Source: Strigamia acuminata (lineage: Eukaryota > Arthropoda > Chilopoda > Geophilomorpha > Linotaeniidae). From it: DNA of 64,000 nucleotides. The first letter of the stretch is position 1. Every line of letters starts with the position of its first letter. The notes below the pieces were generated by a model. The model was not told where the DNA came from and did not search any database. It worked only from the letters and a program-made list of their open reading frames with translations. Position numbers and translations under genes: made by a program. Below are positions 20,347 to 32,423 of the stretch, in pieces. Where the stretch lies: contig OX442318.1 of assembly GCA_949358305.1 (NCBI GenBank), forward strand, positions 1,226,501 through 1,290,500. Direction: 5' to 3'.

Positions 20347-23176
20347 TTACTTTTCTTTGTCTGCCATCCGGCGCAACAACAGGCGAGTCCGCTCCGCGTC
20401 CTCCTTACTGTAGAGTTGCGCTTTTTCTGGAGCCCCTTTACTAGTCTTCTTTGCTGGTAAGGTGGTGCGTGGTGCCCCTCTCTCCAAAGGATCCGCCGTC
20501 CCACTTGGACCAGGTTGGTCTGGATCTTGTATGGGCTCCATCCGCACCATCTCCGCGACTTTTAGTCCGTGTTTGGGTAATCTCGCCACTGGTGCATTGC
20601 GGTAGCTGGCCAAAACCGTCTCCTCGTCATCTTCCTCCTCCCCCGAGGACAGGTCTTTATAATTAATCTCGATGTTCCTGGCCGCGCGCGTTCTAGGTCT
20701 CTGTTGCAAGTTGACGGCGTCGCGGTGGGGTTCCTCCATCTGCTGATCGACCGCTACCTCCTCGGCCATCGTCGGCGCGGGTGGCGCCTCCGGGGCTAGC
20801 ACTGGAACTTGACCGCCCACTGGTACCACTTGGGCTCCTACAGGTGTCTGCGCGGGTGTTGGGAGTCTCACAACTTGGGGTGGGGTGAGAAAAGGTTGCG
20901 GTGGCGTCTGTGGTGTTGGAGGTGTTGGAGGCAACTGGACGAGTAGCGTCCCTGGCAACGGCGCATACGTGTAAAGCCTCGGCTCGCCCCCACCTTCGGG
21001 GGTAACCGGCGCCACGACCGGCACTGAAGTCGCCACCTCGCTCGGGTCCGCCGCATCGCGTCTCCTCACGTGGTTCAGGTGTCTGACCACTTGCTTGTTG
21101 GTCTGGACATCCCTCAAGCGATAGACGACCTCGCCGCTCCTCTCCAAAACAACCCCCGGCCGCCACGGCGGGGTACTTGCTGGAAACGACTTGTACCATA
21201 GTCTGTCGCCCACAGCAAAGTTCCTGAAACGAGAGTTAGTAGCCGCCACACTCACCGCACACCTGGGTTTTACCAAATCCAAAAAAGTAAACGGCTGTCG
21301 CCCTATGAATAGCATCGCTGGCGACTGATTGTCCCGTCCGCGGAAACTCGTATGTTGGTAAAGCATGAGTCTGAGCAAGCGCAGTTCCAAATCTCCCTTG
21401 GTGAACTTTGCTAAACGGTCCTTGACCCAACGCACCGCACGTTCCGCCTGCCCGTTAGACTGGGCGTGGTATGGGGGGGAGAACATATGCTCGACCCCAT
21501 TTCTCCTCAAAAAACTGGCAAACTCTGCAGACGTAAACTGGGCTCCGTTGTCGCTGACCAAAAGGTGCGGGAGCCCAAAAGTACTAAACACACGCCTGAG
21601 AATCGAAATTGTGGTCGCTGAAGTGGCCGTTCGTGTCGCCCTCGCCTCGATCCATCCAGAGTAGGCGTCAACCAACACCAAAACCATCTGGGACTGAATG
21701 GGACCGGCGTAGTCAATGTGCACACGGGCCCACGGCTCCTCGGCACGCGGCCATGAAATAGGCAGTGCGTGTGGCGGTAAAGGTCTGCTTTGCGCGCAGA
21801 TGACGCACTTCTGCACGAAGTTAATGATTTGCGGGGTAATTCCCGCCCACCACACGGCACTGCGGGCCCTCTTTTTCATGGCCACAATGCCGGGATGACC
21901 TTCATGAAGGAGCCGCAGCATCCTAGGCTGCAAGGCCCCGGGCACCACCACTCTGGCCCCCCACAAGAGGACTCCCGCCATAAGTGAAAGTTCCTCAAAA
22001 CGGTTGGCATAAACAGCCAACTCAGGGCGACCTGCAAGCGAGGCAACATCTCCTCCACGGACCGCAGCAACCACCACAGTCAACTCTGTGTCGACTGCCG
22101 TCGCCTTCGCGACTTCCACCGCTGTCAACAAGTTCTCCCCCTCCATCTCAACCAAAAATACCGGTCGGTCATCAACCTCAGCTGGCGCCGGATCGCAAGG
22201 GAATCTGCTGAGGACATCAGCATTGGAATTGTCGGCTCCCCTGCGATACCGCAACACATAAGAATAAGCTGACAGCAGGAGGGCCCAGCGGAGCATTCTG
22301 GGGCTGACCACCAACGGAATTGGTCGGTCAGACCCCAAAATGCCCAACAAGGGCTTGTGGTCGGTGTAGATGGTGAACTCCCTGCCCATAAGATATATAT
22401 GGAACTTTTTCACCGCGAATACCACCGACAACGCCTCCTTGTCGATGTGCGCATAGTTACTCTCGGCACGGCTGAGGGATCTCGAGGCAAAAGCAACTGG
22501 ATGTTCTCTCTCCAGTTTGTCAACGTGGGCCAAGACCGCCCCTACCCCATAAGGGGACGCGTCCGCAGCGATCACCAGCGGACGATGAAGATCGTAGTAC
22601 GTCAAAATGGGAGCGGACGTTAAAGCTCGTTTGATCACGTCAAATGCCTGCTGCCTGCGCTGGTTCCAGACCCAAATTGCCTCCGCACACAATAGCTCGT
22701 AAAGCGGGGTCGCCTTGTCGGCCAAGTGTTCAATGAACACGGCGTAAAACGCCACCATCCCTAAAAATGTTCTAAGCTGCTTCACGTCAACAGGAGGTGG
22801 GATTGCCAAAACAGCCTCAACTTTTGACGAGATTGGTCTGACCCCCTTCTGACTAATTGAGAAACCCAAAAAATTTAGGCCACTCTCACAAAACAAACAT
22901 TTTTCCCTAGCCAGGTGTAAACCCCTATCAGCCAATCTACGAAAAATCTGCTCCAAAACCCACAAATGTTCTGGCAAATCCCACGTTGCGACAAGAATGT
23001 CGTCCAAGTAGACGAAGATGCGGGGCACCCCGTCCAGGACTGAAATAATAATCCGCTGGAAAATCCCAGCGGATGGCATGGTCCCAAACGGGAGCCTGGT
23101 AACGGCCATAAGGCCTTTTGGGGTGTTCACAGCCGCAATAACAGCCGACCTTTCTGATAGCGGAATTTGCAGATAC
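20347..23176 (-). CDS. Gypsy Pol, 3' part: RT, RNase H, integrase (disrupted)
   Basis: Continues 39269-41444 in frame once the copia insert and one GATAC copy are removed. RT has RLPFGTMPSAG, the catalytic YLDDILV and FLGFSISQKGV. RNase H has ADASPYGVGAVL, DKEALSVVFA and YTDHKPL. The integrase zinc finger is HEGHPGIVAMKKR with CVICAQ, and the DDE core is HIDYAGP, SDNGAQFTS and QSNGQAERA. A GPY/F-like module follows, then a Pro-rich C-terminal tail of about 200 residues. The stop is at 20347-20349, 230 bp before the 3' LTR. The domain order RT-RH-IN and the motifs are Ty3/gypsy. Confidence 0.93.
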
Positions 23177-23456
23177 TGTTGAAAGTATGGATTGATGAAC
23201 AAATTCCAGGCCAAAAGTGAGTAAAAGAACAAGATTTAATCATCTCATGCAAGCATGGAGAAAAATCAACAACAAGAGAACAAGTAATAACAACAGTTGC
23301 TAAGCAGTTAAAAAACAACTCCAACTACGGTAACCCAATTGATACATCAATGTTTACATGATAATAAACTATAAAATCATAAATAATTACAAATCAAACA
23401 TGTGTAACATCAATAATCAATTGCATATCACAAATCTCGGAGAACAAAAGCCAACA
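23177..23456 (-). repeat. 3' LTR of copia A
   Basis: 280 bp, matching 38989-39268 base for base by eye. In element orientation a purine-rich tract (AATGGGGGGCTC, 23457-23468) lies directly upstream of the TGTTGGC start. Confidence 0.92.
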
Positions 23457-23523
23457 GAGCCCCCCATTCTCCGAGACATGACTCAATCATATAACAAGAT
23501 ATAACAAAAGTAAATGCGAAAAC

Positions 23524-24673
23524 CTATCGCAAACTACTGTAAAAATGTTGACATAAATATCGAATGCGGGCGGGCGAGAAAAATTTTGTGAAGATGTCCG
23601 CAGGGTTTAATTCACCTGAAACTTTCCTCAAAACAAAAACACCCTCATTTAGCCAATCCCGCAGGAAAAAGAATTTCACGTCAATGTGCTTTGTCCTCCG
23701 ATTCTCTATATCGTTGCGGGTGAAAAAAATCGTCGACAGAGAATCAGAGAACATGGTTGGGGCCGGAAGTTGAAAAATCCGGGTCCGCTCAATCGCACCA
23801 TGAAGCCAGACAATTTCCTTTGCACCGTCCAAAAGCGCTAGGAATTCCGCTTCCATAATGGACAAGGCGCAATAGCGTTGCTTACAGCAACCCCAGGAAA
23901 TGGGAACCCCGAACACCGAAATCGTATAACCTCCGAAGCTCTTTCTTGTATCTCGATCTGAGATCCAAGAAGCATCGGAGTGCCCTGATAGAATATCTCC
24001 AGTGACCGCGGAAAGCTGAATTGAATATTCCCGCGTATTCTTCACATACTGGAGGATCTGTAGCAAAAGGGCCACGTGCCTTCCAGTAAAGCACGTGTTA
24101 TATTGTGACATAAGGATAACTGGAAAGAGGATATCGGGACGCGTTCGAGAAGCTAGAAAGAGCAGAGACCCAATGAGAGACCGATATGGGAATTCATCAT
24201 CCCTCAAAACACGTTCACCATCTCTAGCACAATTGACCATCGTGCCAACGGTAATCGGGACTTTGCACAAATGCTCGGAGGAAATTCCGTAGTCTTCAGC
24301 AATCTTATCAATGTAATCGCGCTGATGGATGCAGATTTTACCACCATCGCGATCAAATTGGACGCCCAACAACTTCGATACCGGACCCAAATCTGTTATC
24401 GTGAAAATTGCACGAAGGGCCTTAACAGTTCGATCACGCGGATCTTGTCCTTTGGTGAAAAGTACCATGTCATCAACATAAACAAGGATGACAGCATCAT
24501 AAGTGTTGGAAATAAATACGCCATTAATCCCAAGAAGCTTGTGGAAATTAATCCCTAGCAAAGCCTCAACTAGGCGGAAATTCCATTGCCGTCCGCTCTG
24601 ATGAAGGCCATAAAGGGCCTTATGAAGCCTCCATACCTTACCGGCATTCTGAGGAGTTTCCCAGCCCTTAGGA
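23524..24673 (-). CDS. Copia A Pol, 3' part: RT and RNase H
   Basis: Continues the 34337-37672 frame after the inner insertion. Removing that insertion with one AGGA copy gives an uninterrupted in-frame join. RT motifs are LHKALYGLHQSGRQW and the catalytic YVDDMVLF. RNase H has SDASWISDRDTRKSFGGY, MEAEFLALLDGAKE, FSDSLSTIFF and the conserved TKHIDVKFFFLRDW, with NPADIFTK near the end. The stop is at 23524-23526, just before the 3' LTR. Apart from the insertion this would be an intact copia. Confidence 0.93.
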
Positions 24674-26586
24674 TGTGACGGTGACGACCACAACTCCCAT
24701 TTAACAATGGTACCGGGAAGAGATCGCAATAAATAAACAGTGAATACAATACGAGATAAATACAAGACAGTTTATTGTTGGTAAACAATAATATCAAGGC
24801 TAAATTATACATAGGACTAATGCCGACATTTGGCAAGTTAAATCAGCTATTAAACTATACAAAGAATTGGCCAACTGGCCCTAGAATAATATCACTACGG
24901 GTCTGGAATATGGGAGCGGTTTCCCCATCGCTCGACCTGATTATAGATGTCATCTTAAGCCGGATGGCTGTGTCCTGGAGTCCGATACGGCTTCGCTGGT
25001 TTCCTTGGTTCGCTGTGTAAACTATCGCACGTCGATAAATCGAATGATCTGAGCATTGCGGTTGACTTTGTCTGCACCGCCACAACTTTGGGAGGATATT
25101 GGTGTAAGTAAATGTATTCATTTACTTATCAATATTCCACTTATGAATTATATTTAATTCATATCGTTGTGAATTCTTATTTAGATATTTCGGGAATAAG
25201 TTGTCGTCAACTTATCGGTTATATTGAGTTCAATATGAGATTAAGTCTTCTGACTTGATTTTGGTCCAACTGGTTGTCGAGTTTAAGTTTTGCTGTTATA
25301 AATAAAATGAAGATTAAGCTTCCCGTCGCAACACACAATTGCCATCGATTAGAATATACGCCTTGCCATGCAGAACGGTATCAAGCGTCCCCGGCGTCGC
25401 AGCACGGTCGTCCATCGAGTGGTTGACGGTACCACGTACACAGGGGTCGATAGCTCGCGGCTCCGCACAGCAGTTTTATCTCTCGCGGTACTAATAATAG
25501 ACCGACTGCTTTGGCATCGAATACCATGAGAATCAGCTTGCCAAACACTTGGTGCTACTCGTGGTTACTGTAAAACAGACTGCTTTGGCACCATCAGGTG
25601 AAGGAACCGATTCTCAACAATACCGATGCTACTCGTGGTAACGGAATACGTTCATACCGAAAAAGACAACTTGGTCCTGTCCGGAGGATACTGAATTGCA
25701 CAACGGCGGGTTCTCCTTCGGCGTCGCAACCGTAGACTGTAACATTTATGCAACATAATAATCCCAGCACTTCGACTTCAATTGCCGGCGGTGGCATGAT
25801 TCTGTAGAATCATGCAACGGTTCTTTGCGAATAAATCAACAAAGAACCAAAAGGTTTTTTACGTGAACAACGAATCATACTTCTTAAGTAACAATACCAA
25901 ACAGAAATAATCAAACAGAGCTGCGGAATGGCCGATTGTTTGGGTTTATATAACCTGACTGGATTTAAGGATTAATCCAGTCATCCAATTGGAACATGGG
26001 TTCCACGAATCCCTCCAATCCCGTATCACCGGAAGTGGATACGGAGGAGCATTTATGCAAATTATGCTAATCCTTGTTACAACCGGAACTGGATACCCAG
26101 GACCGGAAATGGGTTCCACCAATCAGATTGATCGGTTGACCGATTGATCGCTAAACATTCTGTCCCGCAGAAATGGAAGTTACATTGTATTTAACAATGT
26201 CAGATACTTAATATATATTTATATTAATATTTAACACAATTTATTCACTTGATTAAATATACGTTTATATTTAATCATGAGGTTTTCAAGTTCGTATTCG
26301 AATTTATCGCTAATTGCGATCGCGCCATCTAGTGGCAATATGGAGCATTGACAAATGCGGGTTTTAGCAGACGAATCTTCGTAATTATGCCGTGATACTT
26401 TAGTATCATGTGGAAATTAGTGTTTATTCTTAATAAACGAACATCTTTGTATTTGAAACATCATAAATGACTTTATTCTAGACATTTATCAGTTTTACAC
26501 AGAATATTGTAAAAATACCATCATATTGGCGCAACAGCGCTTTCTTGATAGAAAATAGGCATTTATAGCCATTGTAAACCGTCATA
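24674..26586 (-). repeat. 3' LTR of LARD-like element
   Basis: 1,913 bp, partner of 32424-34336 with no difference seen. In element orientation it starts TATGACGG and ends CCGTCACA. It contains a TATA-like GGTTATATAAAC (about 25946-25957 on the - strand) that could be the promoter. Short frames inside it are the same in both copies simply because the copies are identical, so they are not evidence of coding. Confidence 0.92.
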
Positions 26587-27181
26587 CATCCCCCTTAATA
26601 ACACAACTATATAATATTTTATAGAGTTTTCGTTATTCTCCTAATTAGCATAAATGCTATTTTCGGACTTGATGTATCTTGGAGATACCGTGACTTCCAA
26701 TTTCGAATTTGAGTTTACATAAACTAACTTGAATTATCTAAGTTCTGATTTTCTGCCGAAATAATCTTTTCTAATAGCCTAAATTCAAGTCCAGAATTTA
26801 TTTCCAAGTCTTCTTTTTGAAGAAACTTTCGTCATACATAAAATCATCATTTGTGTTATCACAAAATATTTATTTCATATGCCTAGTCAGATGTATCGCT
26901 ATAAATATACAATAAATAGCTTTTAGATGATAAGAGTTGACAATTTAAGAATCAAAATGTCCCCCTTAATTGTCATGACCGGAGTCACTTGGTATTCTTT
27001 GTACAATTGACTAATTTTAATTTAAACTAGTTGTCTTTTAATACTGTAATATTACTTTTCGAGAATTGTTAATTTTAACTTTATATTTTGTCCCCCTTTT
27101 CTTTAGAAGAGAGGTCATGATTTTTAGAAGAGGATTTTCTGTTTACACTATAATCGGGGAATCTTTGTGTATCATATCATG
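26587..27181 (-). promoter_or_regulatory. 3' non-coding region of LARD-like element with polypurine tracts
   Basis: Between the 497-aa frame and the 3' LTR. In element orientation AAGGGGGATG abuts the LTR (26587-26596). Two further GGGGGA tracts occur at about 26961-26966 and 27091-27097. The nearer one shares ATTAAGGGGG with the LTR-adjacent tract. The rest is AT-rich without recognisable genes. Confidence 0.6.
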
Positions 27182-28675
27182 TTAATCAACATGATTCTTT
27201 GCTAAATATTGAGCTCGCATATTTGCGAATTTCCGAGATCTCTCAGCCTGCTGTACTGATTTCTTTCGACGTTTTTCCTTTGGGCAGTTACATACAGTGT
27301 ACTGACTTGGCAGTGTAAATGACCGTGACGACCCAACTTTTTGTTTTAGGTCATCTCTGGAAAACCATACATGAATGGGACCCTCATTGGAAAACCATAC
27401 GTGGAAAGGACCCATATTTGGAATTGTGAAATCCCGCAACAAACGAGGGGATCTATATTTGACTCTAAGTCGTGGAACTGATGATTGGAAACCTGGGTTT
27501 TCAGTCAGTTTTTGAACATGTTGGTTTGTATTTGAAGTTTCTTCATCACCAGCTGGACTTGGTGACCGAAAACGCTTTTTTGAAGTTCTTAATTCCTCTC
27601 GTTGAGATGAATTATTCTGGATATTGCAGGGTTGCTTTCCAGACGCAAATTGTTGTATCTCCGTCAGATTGACGACTGGGACGGGTTTTAGTCGTTGGTT
27701 ACGGTATTGATTTCGAAATACGAATTGTTGCGCTTCGTTTATATTTTTAAATTCAGCTGAATTTAACTGGTATTGTTTACAATACTGTTCGAATTGATAC
27801 CGGATCTCCCGTGGGTTAGTCAAAAAACTTTCTTTTTTAGGTTTAAAATCATTCTCATTATCGTGTTGGTAATACTTTTTCAAGGGAAAAGTTTGCTTGA
27901 CTTTTTTTCGATTTGAAATGGGCGTTAGGTAGAATTGTCTTGGCTGGGGACTCTTCTTGGTAGACAAATCATACGTCCGCAAACATGAGTTTGTGATCGG
28001 CGATCGGGCACGTTGTTGTACGTTATTTGACTGCAAATGTTTGTTTGGAGTCCGAATATCTTTCCTTTGCGTTGATATTGGTGGCCCAAAACTTTTGTTT
28101 ACGGTTCCCAATTCTTTTGATAGCGGTAGGTTAATCGACAGATTAAGGCTAGCCACATATCGTTGTGCTTCAGCTGGATTAGCATATCGAACTGAAATTA
28201 GCTGATCTCGATTGTAAACGAGTTTTAATTTGTTCTGAACAACCGACTGGTTAGTTAACGAACTCTCTGGATGAGAATTATTAGGTTTATAATTCTCTTC
28301 CCCCTTATCTACCGAATTAGGTGGTTTAAACTTTTCTAACTTAGATCCCCTACTGGATGTTTGAAACATAGTATGAGAATCTTGATTCACTAAGTTTCGG
28401 CTGTATGTTTGTGGATTCCGTACTGGATCTTGATGTGAAGATTGAGATTGGGTACGATCTCGCCAGTTCCTAGCTTTTACATAGTCTGAAGCTTCGATTA
28501 TATTTTTAAACTTGGTTTTATCCAGTCCATGACGATTACAATACAGAGTAAAATGATCGGGAATCTTTTCTGTTTGATCGCCAAGTGGTACAGAACTTAA
28601 ATTTAAGTTTGTCTGCTTATTATTTCCTTTTGGATCGATCATATTCAATGGTTTTTGAGCCATAAAAAAATTCAA
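27182..28675 (-). CDS. Unrecognised 497-aa protein of the LARD-like element
   Basis: The only long frame in the element, from an ATG at 28675 to a TAA overlapping 27182-27184. The protein is basic, Asn/Gln/Ser-rich and probably largely disordered. Two segments look duplicated. Residues about 40-74 have F-x-x-Y-C...L...KFKNIIEAS-x-Y-V, and about 293-328 have F-x-x-Y-C...L...EFKNINEAQ-x-F-V. A weaker third (about 160-176) has NPAEAQRYV. Near 422-440 an 11-residue GP(F/I)HVWFS unit is in tandem. The C-terminus is highly basic (KEKRRKKS). No zinc knuckle, protease or polymerase motif is present. It may be a Gag-like nucleic-acid-binding protein or a captured host gene. I do not recognise the family. 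Confidence 0.65.
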   Translation of the reverse strand: MNFFMAQKPLNMIDPKGNNKQTNLNLSSVPLGDQTEKIPDHFTLYCNRHGLDKTKFKNIIEASDYVKARNWRDRTQSQSSHQDPVRNPQTYSRNLVNQDSHTMFQTSSRGSKLEKFKPPNSVDKGEENYKPNNSHPESSLTNQSVVQNKLKLVYNRDQLISVRYANPAEAQRYVASLNLSINLPLSKELGTVNKSFGPPISTQRKDIRTPNKHLQSNNVQQRARSPITNSCLRTYDLSTKKSPQPRQFYLTPISNRKKVKQTFPLKKYYQHDNENDFKPKKESFLTNPREIRYQFEQYCKQYQLNSAEFKNINEAQQFVFRNQYRNQRLKPVPVVNLTEIQQFASGKQPCNIQNNSSQREELRTSKKRFRSPSPAGDEETSNTNQHVQKLTENPGFQSSVPRLRVKYRSPRLLRDFTIPNMGPFHVWFSNEGPIHVWFSRDDLKQKVGSSRSFTLPSQYTVCNCPKEKRRKKSVQQAERSRKFANMRAQYLAKNHVD

Positions 28676-31600
28676 AATCTGACGATTTTAATTCTTTAAT
28701 TTATAAAGAAGACGAATATAATACACTTTTCAACAAGAAACACTTCTAAACTTTACTTTTGACAAAATAAAATTAAACTTCGCGTTTGTTTGACACGTGT
28801 TAGCTTTTGCAGGTTACACGGCACACAAAATTCGAATCGTGACTGAAATCGGGACGGCGTGGTCAAGATGACTCTGGAACACGTCTTCTGGTCTGGTCTG
28901 GATGCGAATGATCAGTATCTGATCTGGTCCTCCTTTAATAGCAGGGGGCTGGGGATCCCTAGATCTCCCAACTTCTGATTGGCGGATGTTAGTGTCGGCC
29001 AATGGTATAAAGGACGTTACATCTATTTAGTAGTTCTCTACTAAGTCCGTTCCCTTCGAGATTCAATTTTACCGATAAAATAAAATTCCTTCGGGAAGAC
29101 ATTCGTAAAATATTGTATTTTTCAAATGAAAATAAAATAAACTTACTTCAATCTTCTTGAACTTTGGGATTTTTACCAATCCAAATAATTAAATAACTTT
29201 TCTTCAAAAAATATTTTTCTTTTAATTATTCCGTTAGTGTGTGATATCGTTACAACCACAACTTTAATAAAGTTTTCTCAAACTCTCAATTTTTCTTATT
29301 CTTATTCAATTATCGTTCAAATAATCATTCCTTTGTAATTGAAATCTATTTTCGATTCCCAACATTGTGTATTCATTTCCAATAGGAAGAATAATTTGAC
29401 CAAGTCTTTACTTTTTCGGGTTTAAATTCCATTTTTCGAGTGTGAAAAAATAAATTTTCACCATCCATCTCCCCCTTTTTTAACAAATTTTTTTAACAAA
29501 TAAAAATTCGTTAAAATTCTTTAAATTTGTTTTGCGAGAAAAATTATCTAATTCTCTAATCTTCCAAAAGAAAATATTCGAAATTTTACTTTAAACGATA
29601 AAGTTATTGGTACAAATGTGTACTTGTTTTTCGGGAGAAAACTATTCGACAATCCTTTAGACTTTTGGGTAAAAATTATTCATCAAATCTTTCTTTTTTG
29701 ATGACAATTGCTTTGATTTTTCGAAAGAAAATATCTAGCTAAATTCCACTTTTCCTGAGCGGACAATTGTTTTCACAATTAGTTATTCCTTTGCGATATT
29801 TACGAAGGACGTGTCTTTGATTATTCGTTTTAATAATTTTCGTCCCCCTTATCTCTAATAACGAGATGTTTTTGCAGAGATCTTTTATCTTTTGAATGAA
29901 AGAATATTTAAATCTCAATTGTCGTAAATACCTTCATCTGCTGCAGCATTTCCTCAATTTGAACTTTTCAAATGAAAAGGCAAATCTGGAGAACTTTCAC
30001 TGTCAAACTTCTATTCCTATCGCGCCAAAATTCGTAATTCACTGGTTTGGAATTCCGTATAACACGTGACACAATAACAGTATCGATGTCACAATTAAGC
30101 AGTTTACTACTCGGTCCGCGCGAGGACATGTAAATTACTTTTTTCCGATAAAAATAATTTTTCTTTGAAAAATATTTGAAATTGATTTTTCACAACTACT
30201 TTTGAATGAAATAAAATGAAGTTATTCCAACTTTTCGTTAATTGCTCACACATAACATTCCCTTTACTGTGGGATTTGCATCGAAATTCCATTTTTAAAG
30301 AACCTTTCTTTTACTTATCGCAAATAAAACATATTCAATCGTTTTTCTGATTAAACTTTAACACGTAAATTACGAACGAAATATATGATGACATTCCATT
30401 AACCTTTAGGAAAATTGACTAAATTCTTAATTTTTAGAGAAAAATAATGTATCTAGAATCTTTCCTTTTCCGAATAAAATCTATGTTCAAAATAGAAGAT
30501 AAATCTTGTGCAATTCTTAGTTTTTTCGAATGGAAAAATACAACTTTTCATCAGCGGTGATTTATTTGATTTTTCCGAAAGAAAAATAATTACTTTGAAA
30601 CTTATTTTCTTCGTTTAAATCAGCTATCTGATTTTAAAGCTTCAATCCAATTAAAAAATATTCGCTCCGTAAATATTTCATGTGGCAAAGTTCATAGCCA
30701 CAAATGGATTTGTTATTCCGGTTTTAAGAAATCATGTGGGAAAATGTCCGATTAGATTACTAAAAATATTCGTTGTTTTTCAAACAGCTAAATTTCATTT
30801 AGAAATTCTCAAAATTTGGGAGACCCAAATATCGTTGGAAACTTAAAACACTGTTAAATTTCCGAAAGGAAAGATTGAATGAAATTCTTTTACTTTTCCG
30901 AGGGAAAGCGTTTATCGTGATTCGTAACTTTCAATGTAAAAAATACTATTCTACGTGGTCGGCAACTTCATTCGCCGCCATTTTATATTTTCTTAATTTC
31001 CATTGTCCCGAAGGAAAAAATGTACTTTTTGTGAAAATAGTTAATTCCTTCAAATAAAGGTAATATTCATTTCGATTTGCAAATCTTTTCTGCGAAATGG
31101 AGTGTGTTGTTTTTCTCCAACAACTAAATTATCTTTGGTACCGATGGCAGTGGAAAAATTAGTTCGCGACACTTAAATAAATCTCTACGAACCTTCTGTA
31201 ACATTTCTCCGCTGTCTTTTATCTGTTGTCCGCCATAATTTCCAAGCATTCGTTCGCACCTTGCGTTGAAGGTTTGAGTAGCTTCCCTGCTGCGTTTGAT
31301 ACGGAGATCGACGCGTATTGCTATGGCGCGTGGTCGCTGGCTATCGGTGTCGACGTACAGTTACAAGAAACTTAATTTCTTGTAAATATTTCCAAATAGT
31401 TGCGGTGTTTTCTTCGTTTTAACTTTTCAGGTGGAAAGATAAATTCGTAAGAAGTCCGCCTTCTAAACTTGTATGTTTTTAGCTTTTCGAAATAAAACAA
31501 ACTTCGAAAAAAATATCTGTATTCTTATTTCACTCGAAACTTTTTTTTGATTTCTTATTTAAAATACTTCGTATTCCTTAAATTGTCGAACGAAAATAGT

Positions 31601-31932
31601 AAAGAGAGTTCACTAAACGTTTCCATTTCGTCAGTTTAACTTTTCACATGAAAATATAAACTGAAAATCTATTTGTCTGTTTTAACTAAATTTTTTTTGT
31701 TAATATCGGATTCAAGATTCGCTTTTGCAATTCGATCGAATTAATTTGCAACCTATTTCAGTGATCGTGTGATAGGTCTATAACTTCCGAAATTCCTAGT
31801 TAAAGGACAGTTTTGGTGTTTCTCAAGAAAATAAACATGGTTTGAAACTGGTCTGTTTTTTAACTAAATCTTTTAGTTAAATATTTATCTCAAAATTCAC
31901 TTTTACAATTCTATCGAATTTAATTGCAACCT
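28676..31932 (-). promoter_or_regulatory. Long AT-rich leader of LARD-like element with recurrent short palindromes
   Basis: About 3.3 kb without a credible gene. Every 60-120 bp a short degenerate palindrome of the type TTTTC-(n)-GAAAA recurs, for example near 29120, 29690, 29965, 30525, 30576, 30860, 30893, 31422, 31485 and 31643. GGGGGA-type purine tracts (- strand) occur at about 29471 and 29843. It may act in RNA folding, packaging or priming. This is inference. Confidence 0.5.
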
Positions 31933-32421
31933 AATCTCGGTGGGACCTCCACGTGTGAGATTAGGTGGTAGTCTTTGAAATCCCTAAAATCTTCAAACGA
32001 AAATAATGAAGGAAAATCTACTACGTATTTCTATTTCATCAGTTTAACTTCTTCACATGGAAATATAAACTGAGAATTTAATCTGTCTATTTTTAACTTA
32101 AATCTTTTAGTTAAATATTTATCTCCAATATTCACTGTTGCAATTCAATCGAATTTAATTGCAACCTAATCTCGGTGGGACCTCCACGTGTGAGATTAGG
32201 TGGTAGTCTTTGAAATCCCTAAAATCTTCAAACGAAAATAATGAAGGAAAATCTACTACGTATTTCTATTTCATCAGTTTAACTTCTTCACATGGAAATA
32301 TAAACTGAAAATTTAATCTGTCTATTTTTAACTTAAATCTTTTAGTTAAATATTTATCTCCAATATTCACTGTTGCAATTCAATCGAATTTAATTGCAAC
32401 CTAATCTCGGTGGGACCTCCA
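31933..32421. repeat. Two 235-bp tandem repeats, each ending in a tRNA-Gln primer site copy
   Basis: Units 31952-32186 and 32187-32421 are nearly identical. Together with the upstream site at 31933-31951 they give three primer-site copies at exact 235-bp spacing. After the first two copies the + strand reads CGTGTGAGATTAGG. CGTGTGA is also the junction of the real site with the LTR (CG plus TGTGA). CCTAATCTC and GAGATTAGG flank each internal copy as a perfect 9-bp inverted repeat, placing the primer site in a hairpin. A decayed earlier unit is visible around 31640-31800. Confidence 0.9.
32403..32421 (-). promoter_or_regulatory. Primer-binding site, complementary to tRNA-Gln 3' end
   Basis: The + strand reads AATCTCGGTGGGACCTCCA, the T-arm/acceptor end of metazoan tRNA-Gln with CCA, as I know that tRNA. 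It lies two bases inside the 5' LTR. Identical 19-mers occur at 32168-32186 and 31933-31951. Confidence 0.82.
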
Positions 32422-32423
32422 CG

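Noticed and set aside
25594-25797. 67-aa frame found twice (also 33344-33547) and 81-88-aa frames found twice in the long LTRs
   Set aside because: The duplication only reflects the identical 1,913-bp LTRs, not selection on coding.
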